Below are positions 1-8,943 of a stretch of DNA of 64,000 nt, piece by piece. The position numbers and the translations under genes were made by a program. Each line of letters opens with the position of its first letter. Positions within the stretch are counted from its first letter, which is position 1. The notes beneath the pieces were generated by a model that was given only the letters and a program-made list of their open reading frames with translations, was not told the DNA's origin and searched no databases. Source of the DNA: Rhodohalobacter sp. 614A (lineage in GTDB: Bacteria > Bacteroidota > Rhodothermia > Balneolales > Balneolaceae); assembly GCF_021462415.1 (NCBI RefSeq), contig NZ_JAKEDS010000003.1:524743-588742 (forward strand), written 5' to 3'.

Positions 1-44
1 GTTTTTTATTTTATACTCACGCTAAATACAGTTTATCGATGCTC

Positions 45-1058
45 ATGAATCGCTTTCTTTGTATTATTTTTTTGCTTTTTTTTGCTTCATGTGGGCAGCC
101 CGGAGAACCACTGTTTATTGAAAATAATGGCCGGGCCCAGGGATCTACCTATCAGATCAAATACGAATCGCCCAAGGGACAAGATTTTGGAAAAGAAATT
201 GAGGAAATACTACGCCAGATTGATCTCTCTATGAGCACCTACGTTCCCTCCTCCCTCGTCTCACAAATTAATAAAGGGAATACACCTGTTGAGGTTGATT
301 CGCTCTTTATAACCGTTTTAAACCGATCAACTGAAATAGCTGAAGAAACCGCCGGATCTTTCGATCCCACGGTGGGGCCTTTGGTAAATCTTTGGGGATT
401 TGGTTTTAAAGAGATCCGGCAGGATGTCAGTGCCGATACCCTTACGCAGGTTTTATCCAAAGTTGGATATGAATCCATTCAAATTGATGATATGAGAGTG
501 TCCATTCCTGAAGGATTCACGATTGATTTCAACGCTATCGCACAGGGATTTACAGTGGATCATATCGCAGAATTTCTGGAAAATCATAAAGTTGAAAATT
601 ATATGGTGGAAGTGGGCGGTGAAGTCCGCGCAAAAGGAGTGAATGAATCGGGTAATGTTTGGAGAATTGGTGTTGATAAACCACAAGAAGAAATTGATGC
701 TGAAAACCGATTTCAATTTGTTCTTGAGCTTGAAAATGCGGGATTGGCAACCTCAGGAAACTATCGGCGATTTTGGGTTGACGAGGAAACCGGCACTCGT
801 TACTCACACACAATTGATCCTAAAATCGGTTATCCGGCCCGTAATCGCCTTTTAAGTGCATCTATCATTGCTCCTTCCGCGATGGATGCAGATGCATATG
901 CTACGGTCTGTATGGTCCAAGGACTCGAAAGGTGTAAAGAATTATTAGCGAGTAAAGAAAATTTTGAAGGCTACCTGATTTTCTCAGGAGATGAGAACGA
1001 ATGGGATACGTTTATTACCGAAGGATTCCAAGCCTTTATTATAGAACCCGTAAATTAG
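45..1058 (+). CDS. apbE: FAD:protein FMN transferase, lipoprotein
   Basis: ApbE-family enzyme that attaches FMN from FAD to a threonine of target proteins, classically NqrB and NqrC of the Na+-translocating NADH:quinone reductase. From the ATG at 45 the protein is 337 residues; an ATG two codons upstream (39) is also possible. The N-terminus is a lipoprotein signal with lipobox FASC (Cys16), so the enzyme should be anchored facing the periplasm. Family motifs seen: DFNAIAQGF (161-169), SHTIDP (254-259) and the metal-binding DADAYAT (281-287). It converges on nqrM, another Na+-NQR assembly gene, and the two stop codons overlap. Only 44 bases precede it, so an upstream nqr operon would lie outside the window. 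Confidence 0.92.
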   Translation: MNRFLCIIFLLFFASCGQPGEPLFIENNGRAQGSTYQIKYESPKGQDFGKEIEEILRQIDLSMSTYVPSSLVSQINKGNTPVEVDSLFITVLNRSTEIAEETAGSFDPTVGPLVNLWGFGFKEIRQDVSADTLTQVLSKVGYESIQIDDMRVSIPEGFTIDFNAIAQGFTVDHIAEFLENHKVENYMVEVGGEVRAKGVNESGNVWRIGVDKPQEEIDAENRFQFVLELENAGLATSGNYRRFWVDEETGTRYSHTIDPKIGYPARNRLLSASIIAPSAMDADAYATVCMVQGLERCKELLASKENFEGYLIFSGDENEWDTFITEGFQAFIIEPVN

Positions 1059-1282
1059 ACGAACGGGCTAAATTCTTCCTTGGGTTTCTCGCTCGAGTCT
1101 TTTTTACATTTTTCGCTCGGTTTGGCACCACAAAAACTACAAGGCTCTCCTTCTTTATTCAGGAAAGGGCTATTGCTTGCACACGTTCCGGCAAACTCTC
1201 CATCTTCTTTTGCCCAAATCTTAACGGCAATCCCTGCAAATGCAAGTCCAATTAATACCGCTGCTAATAGAAAAACAGTCAT
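1055..1282 (-). CDS. nqrM: Na+-NQR maturation protein NqrM (DUF539 family)
   Basis: Small membrane protein of 75 residues: one N-terminal transmembrane helix (about 1-22) followed by a Cys-rich tail with GTCAS, CSFCGA and EKCKK. This matches NqrM, needed for maturation of Na+-NQR and proposed to deliver iron to its membrane site. I chose the internal ATG at 1282 because family members start directly with the helix and an AGAAG stretch lies about 8 bases upstream; a longer frame starts at 1321. The Cys pattern has four cysteines, whereas the linker between them is longer than in Vibrio-type proteins. It faces apbE tail to tail, with TAA and TAG sharing bases 1055-1058. Confidence 0.8.
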   Translation of the reverse strand: MTVFLLAAVLIGLAFAGIAVKIWAKEDGEFAGTCASNSPFLNKEGEPCSFCGAKPSEKCKKDSSEKPKEEFSPFV

Positions 1283-1667
1283 ATCTAAACTTCTTTTATT
1301 GGTGAACTCAAAGTTCGGCATTTATTGGATAAACGGCAATCTTCACCCTTTGGTTCACTCAACAGACAACTTTTTTCTTACATTTATAATATTTGAGATT
1401 TCTGAGTGATTACCATCTGCATTATTTCAAGATGAGAAACTCATCATTCAAAATTTACTTCCTCGGGGAAATTCACATAGAAAACATTTCAAAAATCTAA
1501 AATGAAATGTATTGGTAACTAAACAGTCCTGTAATCATCCCGACCTGATAAAGATTATTAAATCCATATAATGTTTCTGAAGATTTGTGTATTCTTAATA
1601 TAGGTTAACAGTTGGATTCATTAGCCCAGAAAAGACAATCCTTCCAACGATTAAAAACCAAGAGGGC
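1283..1667. other. AT-rich intergenic region before the PAS kinase
   Basis: No gene seen in these 385 bases. They hold a short perfect hairpin (GATGAG 1431-1436, CTCATC 1440-1445) and, at 1512-1534, a stretch closely matching one at 18676-18699 upstream of the prenyl synthase gene. The promoters of both nqrM (leftward) and the kinase (rightward) should lie here. Confidence 0.6.
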
Positions 1668-2831
1668 ATGGAGAACAACGAAGTACAAGAAGAGGTATTT
1701 GAAATTGAATCGTATGAGGGCTTAGAAATATACCACGAAATATTCAGGCAGCTCATTAAAAATTCCTTTGACATGATCGTGTTATTGGACGCCAAAGGAA
1801 ATCAGCATTATGTCAGCGAATCCTGCGAAAAGATTTTAGGATTCAAGCCCGATGAACTCACACATGTTCCGGTAATCGAAACGATGCTTCACCCGGACGA
1901 CCGGGAAAATGCCAGGAAAGGATTCATAGAACTGATAAGAGATTCGAACCCGGGAGGCACTCAATACAGACACCGCCATAAAAATGGAGGGTGGGTATAT
2001 CTTGAAGCTTTTGGCACCAATCAACTCGACAATCCTCTTATCAAATCAGTTGTTTTAAATGTTCGGGATATTACCGAGAGAAAGGAAGCCGAACAGGCTT
2101 TGAAAAAAAGCGAGACAAGACTTCAGGCTCTGAATGCCACAAAAGATCGGCTACTGTCCATTATCGGCCACGACCTGAAGAATCCATTTAGTTCTATTTT
2201 GGGATTTAGCGAGCTTCTAACGGCAGAAATTCAGAAAAAAAATTATGATGATGCTGAAGAGTTTGCCAAAATAATTCAACACTCTTCCAAACAGGCTGTT
2301 GATTTGTTAAACAATCTCATTGTTTGGGCACAATCACAAACAGGTAAAATTGAGTATCAGCCTGAATCATTTTTACTGGATACCGTCGCCAGAGAATTAA
2401 TTGAATTATTGCTTGACGCCTGTACAGCAAAATCAATTACTATTCATAATAAAATATCTAAAGCCACTCCCCTTTTTGCCGATAAAACCATGATTACGCT
2501 TATCATTCGCAATCTCCTATCAAATGCCATTAAGTTTACGAAACCCAGTGGAGAAATTACTCTTGAGGCTACGAAAAATGATTCTGAACTGACCGTCTCC
2601 GTAACAGATAACGGTATTGGTATCAAAAAAAGTGATCTCAACAAACTGTTTTGTAACGAAAATGGTAAAACCCATTCTACGGAAGGAACTCTAAAGGAAT
2701 CTGGGACAGGTCTCGGGTTACTTTTATGCAAAGATTTCATTGAAATGCACGGCGGCAAAATATGGGTAGAAAGTCAGCCTAAAAAAGGTAGTGTCTTTAC
2801 ATTTTCAATACCCATTCGGGAAAAACCATAA
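1668..2831 (+). CDS. soluble PAS domain sensor histidine kinase
   Basis: Two-component sensor kinase of 387 residues. A PAS fold with C-terminal PAC spans about 24-140 (LGFKPDEL, HPDDRE, VRDITERK). The dimerisation/phosphoacceptor domain follows with His168 in GHDLKNPF, then a HATPase_c domain with N-box NLLSNAIKF (about 283-291), DNGIGI and the GTGLGL lid. There is no transmembrane helix or signal peptide, so it senses a cytoplasmic cue. No response regulator is encoded next to it, making it an orphan kinase; its partner cannot be told from this window. The ATG at 1668 is preceded by AGAGGG. Confidence 0.9.
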   Translation: MENNEVQEEVFEIESYEGLEIYHEIFRQLIKNSFDMIVLLDAKGNQHYVSESCEKILGFKPDELTHVPVIETMLHPDDRENARKGFIELIRDSNPGGTQYRHRHKNGGWVYLEAFGTNQLDNPLIKSVVLNVRDITERKEAEQALKKSETRLQALNATKDRLLSIIGHDLKNPFSSILGFSELLTAEIQKKNYDDAEEFAKIIQHSSKQAVDLLNNLIVWAQSQTGKIEYQPESFLLDTVARELIELLLDACTAKSITIHNKISKATPLFADKTMITLIIRNLLSNAIKFTKPSGEITLEATKNDSELTVSVTDNGIGIKKSDLNKLFCNENGKTHSTEGTLKESGTGLGLLLCKDFIEMHGGKIWVESQPKKGSVFTFSIPIREKP

Positions 2832-2903
2832 AGATTAAATCCCTCCTTTATTTTCAATAAAATCGCTGATCTTCCCGCATCTACTATTCAGTTTTTAAAA
2901 TGT

Positions 2904-3977
2904 TTAGACCTCAAAAACTTGGTCTGCATCCATCGCCAGAACGGTTTCTGTCATCAGATTAATTAGATTTTCAACATCTCTCAAAGATGCTGTTTCAACC
3001 GGTGAGTGCATGTAGCGCAATGGCAACGAAATAAGCGCGCTTGGAATCCCGGTTTTTTGATAGAAAATACTGTCCGTATCCGTTCCGGTTCGTATGCTCG
3101 TAGCTTCGTGCTGAATATCGATTTTTTGTTTTTTGGCGGTTTTCTCGATCAATTCCACAATGGCTCTGTGGTTGGCACCTCCGTGTTGAACGGTTGGCCC
3201 TTTACCCAATTTCACAGTTCCGTGTTCTTTGTTATTAATGCCAGGGGTATCGGTGGCGTGGGTTACATCTGTAACTAAAGCGGCATCCGGCATGTGACGG
3301 AAACTCATCATGCGTGCCCCAAATCCGCCAACTTCTTCCTGCACGGAGTTCAGGGCAATCACATTGACCTTCAGATCTTTCTTTCGCTTTTTCAATTGCT
3401 TTAGTACATGCGCAATCACAAATCCGCCAATCCTGTTATCAAGAGCGCGGCCGGTGATGATATCATCATTTAAATATTCAAGCTCATCCGCATAGGTGAC
3501 CGGATCACCAATCTGGATCATCTCCAGGGCTTCTTCTTTTGACGATACGCCAATGTCCACATAAATATCTTTCCAGGCTGGCTGCTTACCTCCGCCGTTT
3601 TTGCTTTCCTGAAGATGAATAGCCGTATTTCCCACAACTCCGGTCACACGGCCATTTCGGGAATGAATCACAACCCGTTTGGCCCTTGCAATCGTGGAAT
3701 CACTTCCACCGAGTTTATTTAGCGTCACAAATCCATCACTTGAAATATGTTGAACCACCATCCCGATTTCATCCGCGTGCGCCTCCAGCATAATCGTTGG
3801 CACATCAGTATTGATTTGAAGCTTTGCCATGGCTGAACCATATGCGTCGGATTCTACACTATCGGCAAATTCTGAAACAAACTCTTTCCAGACTTTTTGG
3901 CCTTCAGACTCATATCCGGTTGGGCTTGGAGTGATAATCAGCTTTTCAAGAAACTCGTGAGATTCGCTATCGAACAT
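2904..3977 (-). CDS. M42 family metallopeptidase (glutamyl aminopeptidase/endoglucanase-like)
   Basis: Cytoplasmic dinuclear-metal aminopeptidase of the M42 (FrvX/YsdC/PepA-like tetrahedral) family, 357 residues, full length. Expected metal ligands and catalytic residues are visible: HADEIG (His67, Asp69), ALDNRIG (Asp180), QEEVG (Glu214/215), TDVTHATD (Asp237) and YMHSPVE (His324). These enzymes form dodecamers that finish off peptides released by other proteases. The gene stands alone, converging on the PAS kinase (72-base gap) and diverging from the thioesterase gene. The exact side-chain preference cannot be read from the sequence; the label endoglucanase used for some relatives is historical. 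Confidence 0.9.
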   Translation of the reverse strand: MFDSESHEFLEKLIITPSPTGYESEGQKVWKEFVSEFADSVESDAYGSAMAKLQINTDVPTIMLEAHADEIGMVVQHISSDGFVTLNKLGGSDSTIARAKRVVIHSRNGRVTGVVGNTAIHLQESKNGGGKQPAWKDIYVDIGVSSKEEALEMIQIGDPVTYADELEYLNDDIITGRALDNRIGGFVIAHVLKQLKKRKKDLKVNVIALNSVQEEVGGFGARMMSFRHMPDAALVTDVTHATDTPGINNKEHGTVKLGKGPTVQHGGANHRAIVELIEKTAKKQKIDIQHEATSIRTGTDTDSIFYQKTGIPSALISLPLRYMHSPVETASLRDVENLINLMTETVLAMDADQVFEV

Positions 3978-4116
3978 TCTTATAAATTTTGTTTTTGCAG
4001 ATTTACATCAGGGAATATAAGCATCAAAAACATTTGATTCGTTCGCAATAGAAAAACTCCTTCATATTCCTGCAATATTCTGTTTACCTTTCCTCAAAAA
4101 AGGATAAACTTTTATC

Positions 4117-4563
4117 ATGAAGAAACCTGAATATAATAAAGACTCTTTCGCTCACTGGACCGAATTATTCGTTCGATTTCGAGATCTTGACGCTTTAAAC
4201 CATGTAAATAACGCTGTTTTTAACACTTACTTTGAAGAGGCGCGAATCAACTTTATCAATGAAATTCCTGAATTTCAGGCATCCATGAGTGAAGGAAAAA
4301 GCTTTATGCTGGTGCACCTGGAACTGGATTATATCCGGCCCATTGAATTCCATGAAACTCTTCTGATTGGGACCTCGGTTGAAGAATACGGCAACACCAG
4401 TATAAAAGGATTCCAGGCGATTTATTCCAAAGGCGATGCTGAATTAAAAGCCATCGCTAAAACCACAGGCGTTTGGTTTGATCTGGAGGCTCAGAAACCA
4501 ACGAGCCTGCCCGAAATTAAAGATCGCGACAAGTATCTCTACAAGATTCCCGACAATGGATAA
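4117..4563 (+). CDS. acyl-CoA thioesterase, 4HBT/YbgC-FadM hot-dog family
   Basis: Single hot-dog domain protein of 148 residues with the family signature RFRDLDALNHVNN (20-32), whose Asp is the usual catalytic residue, followed by the Y/FEEAR helix. Such enzymes hydrolyse medium or long acyl-CoA or aromatic acyl-CoA thioesters in the cytoplasm; the substrate is not predictable here. The end of the gene overlaps the start of the HD-domain gene by 8 bases, so the two are probably co-translated. Confidence 0.85.
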   Translation: MKKPEYNKDSFAHWTELFVRFRDLDALNHVNNAVFNTYFEEARINFINEIPEFQASMSEGKSFMLVHLELDYIRPIEFHETLLIGTSVEEYGNTSIKGFQAIYSKGDAELKAIAKTTGVWFDLEAQKPTSLPEIKDRDKYLYKIPDNG

Positions 4564-5803
4564 GAGTAGTCAATACAAAATCTTCAGCGATCCGGTTCAC
4601 GGTTTTATTACCATTCCCAAAGGAACCATTTTGCGGTTGATTGATCATCCGTATGTTCAAAGATTGCGCAGGATTCGTCAGCTTGGTTTGGGCTATCTTG
4701 TATTTCCGGCGGCGGAACATTCCCGTTTTTCTCATGCCATTGGTGCCCTGGAACTTGGCCAGCGAGTCCTTAAAAATCTTCGAGAAAAAGACACTACAAT
4801 CAGCGATGCGGAAGTTACCGGAACGCTGATCGCGATTCTTCTGCATGATGTTGGGCACGGCCCTCTCTCCCACACTCTTGAACACACATTGATTGAGGAT
4901 TTCAATCACGAGATGATGAGCCTCAAAATCATGGAAACGCTGAATAAAGAATTCGACGGCGAGCTGAGTACGGCGATTAAAATCTTCAAAGACCAGTATC
5001 CGAAGAAGTTTCTCCACCAATTGATCTCTTCTCAGCTTGATATGGATCGTCTCGATTACCTGAAACGCGACAGCTTCTTTACCGGGGTTTCCGAAGGTTC
5101 GGTTGGAATCAATCGCATTCTAAAAACGATGCGGGTTTTTAAAGGAAATGTGGTGATTGAAAAGAAAGGAATTTATGCGGTTGAAAACTACATCCTCTCC
5201 CGACGATTGATGTATATGCAGGTATATCTTCACAAAACGGTTTTGAGCGCAGATGCTTTGCTGAGAAAAATTTTTAAACGTGTTCGTTTTTTGATTGATG
5301 CTAGTGAAAATGTGGATATTCCTTCCCTCCCATTAAATTATTTTCTCTCCAAAAATCCATCGTCCAAAAAGAGAATCACCCAGAAAATGTTGGAGAATTA
5401 CATCGCACTGGATGATCATGACGTATACATCTGTATCAAACAATGGGCGCAGCATGACGATTTGATTTTAGCGGATCTTTCTCATCGATTTTTAAGCAGA
5501 CAACTGTTTCGAACTACATTCGCCGAACGAAGAGAACGGGATAGACTACAGGATCAAATTCTTAGCAAAACCCAAAAGTATCTCAAAAAACATGGTTTCC
5601 CCCATGATGATGAATCTGCCAGCTATTATTATGATGTCAACGAAAGTTACAGTGAAGCCTATCGCTACGAAAACGAAAGCATCTGGATTTTAGAGGATAA
5701 CAATAAAGCTGTGGAGTTCTCTAAAGCCGCAGACACCAAACACATCATTGCGTTGACCGAACCCGTTGTGAAGCCATATTTAGTACATCTGAAAGAAATT
5801 TAG
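4556..5803 (+). CDS. HD domain phosphohydrolase (dNTPase/SAMHD1-like)
   Basis: Protein of 415 residues with an N-terminal HD fold. Visible metal ligands: His60 in SRFSHAIGAL, His97-Asp98 in LLHDVGHGPLSH, and a distal Asp in the LDMDRLDYL segment. The SDPVHGFI start and RLRRIRQLG segment are typical of the deoxyguanosine-triphosphatase-like YdhJ/SAMHD1-related branch. It may hydrolyse dNTPs or other nucleotides; activity on a specific nucleotide is inference. The start is taken at the ATG overlapping the thioesterase stop (4556) because residues from an in-frame upstream ATG (4478) lie wholly within the thioesterase and have no family similarity. Confidence 0.85.
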   Translation: MDKSSQYKIFSDPVHGFITIPKGTILRLIDHPYVQRLRRIRQLGLGYLVFPAAEHSRFSHAIGALELGQRVLKNLREKDTTISDAEVTGTLIAILLHDVGHGPLSHTLEHTLIEDFNHEMMSLKIMETLNKEFDGELSTAIKIFKDQYPKKFLHQLISSQLDMDRLDYLKRDSFFTGVSEGSVGINRILKTMRVFKGNVVIEKKGIYAVENYILSRRLMYMQVYLHKTVLSADALLRKIFKRVRFLIDASENVDIPSLPLNYFLSKNPSSKKRITQKMLENYIALDDHDVYICIKQWAQHDDLILADLSHRFLSRQLFRTTFAERRERDRLQDQILSKTQKYLKKHGFPHDDESASYYYDVNESYSEAYRYENESIWILEDNNKAVEFSKAADTKHIIALTEPVVKPYLVHLKEI

Positions 5804-5900
5804 GAACATTTCAGGCAGAATGCGCTCTATTTTCTAAAGGTTGTAAAGTGTTCATATGAAGGAATTACGCATTAACTGTTCATTTTAAAACTTCAATATT

Positions 5901-6056
5901 ATGAGTGACAAGAAAAACAAGGCTTCAAAGAAGAAGAAAGATTCCAAAAAGATCGATGAAGAGTTGAATGAAGATCTCAAGGAAACATTTCCCGCAAGTG
6001 ATCCGCCATCACATACGCAGCCGGGGCATGGCCGAGATGAAAAAGAGGATAAATAG
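5901..6056 (+). CDS. 51-residue protein with ETFPASDPPS motif
   Basis: Short frame starting MSDKKNKAS: a Lys-rich N-terminus (12 of the first 17 residues are Lys or Ser), an acidic helix (EELNEDLKETF), then the motif ETFPASDPPSH and a charged tail. The motif LxETFPASDPPS recurs in many unrelated small bacterial proteins of unknown function, which is the main reason to believe the gene is real. It lies in the otherwise empty stretch between the HD gene and folA. No membrane segment or Cys is present. Function unknown. Confidence 0.7.
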   Translation: MSDKKNKASKKKKDSKKIDEELNEDLKETFPASDPPSHTQPGHGRDEKEDK

Positions 6057-6116
6057 CTCAGTTGCGGATTTAAGAAATGTGAAAGAACCAGATATAGCCG
6101 GTCTTTATCTATACAA

Positions 6117-6596
6117 TTAATTTGGGTGGATTCGACTGTATTTCACAAAAGAAAACTTGTCGTGATCTTCTCTCCGGACTTCTTCCCACACTTCCCCGAT
6201 TTGATTCCGATATTCGGGAAAGAAAGTATCTCCGTCATATTCTTTTTTCACTTGTGTGATGATCAGCTCATCAACCCGATTGATGGTTTGTTTGTAGATT
6301 TCTCCTCCTCCAATCACAAACACCTGTGCGTGTCCTGATAAGTGATCTAACGCCTTATCAATAGATTTGAAGGTTGGTACATGATCATAGGATTTGGACC
6401 GGCTCAGCACCACGTTTTCTCTTCCCGGAAGAGGTTTTTCATTGAGTTCCTCAAAGACACCGCGTCCCATCAAAATTGGTGAACCCATCGTTGTTTTTTT
6501 GAAAAACTTCAGATCTTCGCTGAAATGCCAGGGAAGTTCGCCGTCTTTTCCTATAACAAGATTAGGATCGTGAGCTACAATAATGGATAACTTCAT
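6117..6596 (-). CDS. folA: dihydrofolate reductase
   Basis: 159-residue DHFR that reduces dihydrofolate to tetrahydrofolate with NADPH. Motifs: N-terminal SIIVAHDPNLVIGKDGELPW, active-site acid Asp28 in the HFSEDLKFFKK helix, MGSPILMGR, and the NADPH-binding VIGGGEIY. Its ATG overlaps the TGA of thyA by 4 bases, so it is translationally coupled to the enzyme that produces its substrate. Confidence 0.96.
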   Translation of the reverse strand: MKLSIIVAHDPNLVIGKDGELPWHFSEDLKFFKKTTMGSPILMGRGVFEELNEKPLPGRENVVLSRSKSYDHVPTFKSIDKALDHLSGHAQVFVIGGGEIYKQTINRVDELIITQVKKEYDGDTFFPEYRNQIGEVWEEVRREDHDKFSFVKYSRIHPN

Positions 6597-7441
6597 ACGG
6601 CAACCGGAAATTTGATAACCGGATCGGGATCATAATTTTTCAAAGTAAAGTCTTCAAAAGTGAGCTCATCCACCGGCTTATTTGCAATTTCCAGTGTTGG
6701 CAATTCCCGAGGTTCACGCTTCAGTTGCTCTTTCAGTCCATCCATGTGATTTTCGTAGATATGTGCATCTACAATTGTGTGAGCAAATGTTCCGGGTTTC
6801 AGTCCGACTTCCTGGGCAACGGCCATCGTTAAAGCTGAATAACACGCTAAATTAAACGGGATTCCCAATGCAATGTCCCCGGAGCGCTGCGTTAAATGAC
6901 AATTCAGTTTTCCGTCTGCCACGTTAAAAATGTACATCAAATGGCAAGGCGGTAATCCCATTTCTCCGAGCAATCCCGGATGCCACGCAGAGACAACGAT
7001 CCGCCGGCTATTTGGATTGGTTTTAAGCATGTGAATGGCGTTTTGAACCTGATCGTACTCCTCGTATTGCCAATCTCTTTCTTGTTTGTCTCCCAGTGGT
7101 TTGTAAACATCTCCATTACTTGATTTCGCCATTGGAAACCGCCGCCAGAGTACCGGATAAATGGGACCAACGTATCCATCCTCGTCTGCCCACGCATCCC
7201 AGATATGGCAATCTTTTTCATCCCTTAACCACTTGATGTGATCTTCTCCACGCAAATACCAAAGCAGTTCAAGAATCACAGATCGGAAGAACACTTTCTT
7301 TGTTGTCAGGAGGGGATAGCCTTCGGAGAGGTCCACTTTATAAAATTCAGCGAAATTTGAAAGTGTTTTTACACCGGTTCGATTCTCCTTCCAAACTCCG
7401 TGATCCATCACATTTTGAACCAGGTCAAGATATTGTTTCAT
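6593..7441 (-). CDS. thyA: thymidylate synthase
   Basis: Converts dUMP and methylene-tetrahydrofolate to dTMP and dihydrofolate, which folA downstream then recycles. 282 residues with the catalytic Cys166 in LPPCHLMYIF, the RSGDIALGIPFNL segment that binds dUMP, and the C-terminal FPVAV. It has the classic ThyA fold; no flavin-dependent ThyX is seen in the window. It follows mgtE by 23 bases on the same strand. Confidence 0.97.
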   Translation of the reverse strand: MKQYLDLVQNVMDHGVWKENRTGVKTLSNFAEFYKVDLSEGYPLLTTKKVFFRSVILELLWYLRGEDHIKWLRDEKDCHIWDAWADEDGYVGPIYPVLWRRFPMAKSSNGDVYKPLGDKQERDWQYEEYDQVQNAIHMLKTNPNSRRIVVSAWHPGLLGEMGLPPCHLMYIFNVADGKLNCHLTQRSGDIALGIPFNLACYSALTMAVAQEVGLKPGTFAHTIVDAHIYENHMDGLKEQLKREPRELPTLEIANKPVDELTFEDFTLKNYDPDPVIKFPVAV

Positions 7442-7464
7442 GCTTAGTCAATAAATGATTTTAA

Positions 7465-8847
7465 TTAAAGGACGACTCCGCGAAGCAGTAAAACTGCCAC
7501 CGTAAAATAGATGATAATTCCGGTTACATCCACCAAAGTTGAGATAAACGGTGCCGAAGTCACAGCCGGATCCAAACCCATTCTCGTCATAATAAAAGGT
7601 AAAATCGATCCGCTCAGGTTTCCAAAAAGAACCACACCCACAAGGCTGGTTCCCACTGTAAGTGCTTGTAAACCAACCGAAAGCGTCAATGGTTCACCCC
7701 GTACAATCATCCATGTAGTGATAACAATCGTTCCCAAAATACCTAATAGCGAACCGAGAAGAAGGCCCGATAATAATTCCCTTTTTAAGACGGTTGTCCA
7801 TTCTTCAAATTTAATGTCGTCGGTTGAGAGAGCACGAATAATCAATGTTGCGGCCTGAGAACCGGAGTTACCACCACTGGAAATAATCATCGGAATAAAG
7901 AGAGCTAAAACGGTAGCAGCGGCTAATGTATCTTCATAACTGGCCATCGCTGTAACGGTAAACATTTGTCCCAAAAAGAGGAGAATCAACCAACCCAAAC
8001 GCTTTTTTACCATATCTGTAACACCGGTTTGGGAATAGTGTGTATCCAGCGCACTCATACCTGCCATCAACTGCATATCTTCGGTGGTTTCCTCTTCAGC
8101 TACGTCCAGAACGTCATCCACCGTTACAATTCCAACCAAAATACCTCCTGAATCAACCACGGGAAGTGCAACGCGGTCGTATTTACTGAGCATCCGAACG
8201 GCCTCCTCCTGGTCGTCAAAAGCGCTAAGGGCCTCAAATGTGTTATCCATAATATCGGATATTTTCGCATCCGGCTCAGCGAGAATAAGCTGGTTGAGCC
8301 GAAGGTCGTCAATCAACGTTTCATCTTCATCCACCACATAAATAACGTTAACCGTTTCCGCATTTCTGCCGTGTTTCCGAATGTGTTCAAAACTGCGGTT
8401 CACCGACCAATCTTTTTTGATACGAACATAGTTCGTGGTCATCAAACGGCCCACACTTTCCGGAGGATATCCTAAAAGGCGCCGGACCTGGGCAATATTC
8501 TCTGAATCCATTGAATTCAACACCCTTTGGGTCAGGTCACCCGGAAGTTCCTCCATCAGAGCTACGCGTTCATCCGGCTCCAGATTGTTCATCACATCAC
8601 TGAGTTGTTGCCGGCTAAACGTTTCCAGAAGCTCAACCCCTTTTGTTGAACTCAGATAGGTAAAAACATCAGCGGCTTTGCTTTTTTTCAGTAACCGAAA
8701 TATAACCACGGCTACTTCCGGGGCCAGGTCATCCAGGAGTTCGGCAACATCTACAGCCGGCACATCATCGAGTACCTCCTTGATGGTTACCCACTCTTTT
8801 TTTTGGATGAGTTCATCCAATTCCGGTTTTAGCAAATGTGCAATCAT
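7465..8847 (-). CDS. mgtE: magnesium transporter MgtE
   Basis: 460-residue MgtE channel. The cytosolic MgtE_N domain (about 1-130) with repeated LEPDERVALMEELP-type helices is followed by a CBS pair (about 135-255) and five transmembrane helices from about 280 to the end. The Mg2+-selectivity region GNSGSQAATLIIRAL is present. In characterised MgtE proteins the N and CBS domains bind Mg2+ and close the pore when cytoplasmic Mg2+ is ample. It lies between rnc and thyA; a 7-base inverted repeat precedes it. Confidence 0.94.
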   Translation of the reverse strand: MIAHLLKPELDELIQKKEWVTIKEVLDDVPAVDVAELLDDLAPEVAVVIFRLLKKSKAADVFTYLSSTKGVELLETFSRQQLSDVMNNLEPDERVALMEELPGDLTQRVLNSMDSENIAQVRRLLGYPPESVGRLMTTNYVRIKKDWSVNRSFEHIRKHGRNAETVNVIYVVDEDETLIDDLRLNQLILAEPDAKISDIMDNTFEALSAFDDQEEAVRMLSKYDRVALPVVDSGGILVGIVTVDDVLDVAEEETTEDMQLMAGMSALDTHYSQTGVTDMVKKRLGWLILLFLGQMFTVTAMASYEDTLAAATVLALFIPMIISSGGNSGSQAATLIIRALSTDDIKFEEWTTVLKRELLSGLLLGSLLGILGTIVITTWMIVRGEPLTLSVGLQALTVGTSLVGVVLFGNLSGSILPFIMTRMGLDPAVTSAPFISTLVDVTGIIIYFTVAVLLLRGVVL

Positions 8848-8886
8848 GGCAAAATTTGTTCGGATGGATTCAAAAATATTGGACTA

Positions 8887-8910
8887 TGATAACGCTTGTG
8901 GAAGTTATCA
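8887..8910. repeat. perfect 7-base inverted repeat upstream of mgtE
   Basis: TGATAAC and GTTATCA are separated by 10 bases in the 96-base gap between rnc and mgtE. On the minus (transcribed) strand it is not followed by a T run, so it is not an obvious intrinsic terminator; an operator or a leader hairpin of mgtE is possible. Confidence 0.4.
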
Positions 8911-8943
8911 AAAAATAAAATGCAATCGTGACAAAAAGAGAAT

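Noticed and set aside
4478-4555. Upstream start for the HD phosphohydrolase
   Set aside because: Those codons lie in the thioesterase gene in another frame and give residues unlike the family; the overlapping ATG at 4556 fits the family N-terminus.
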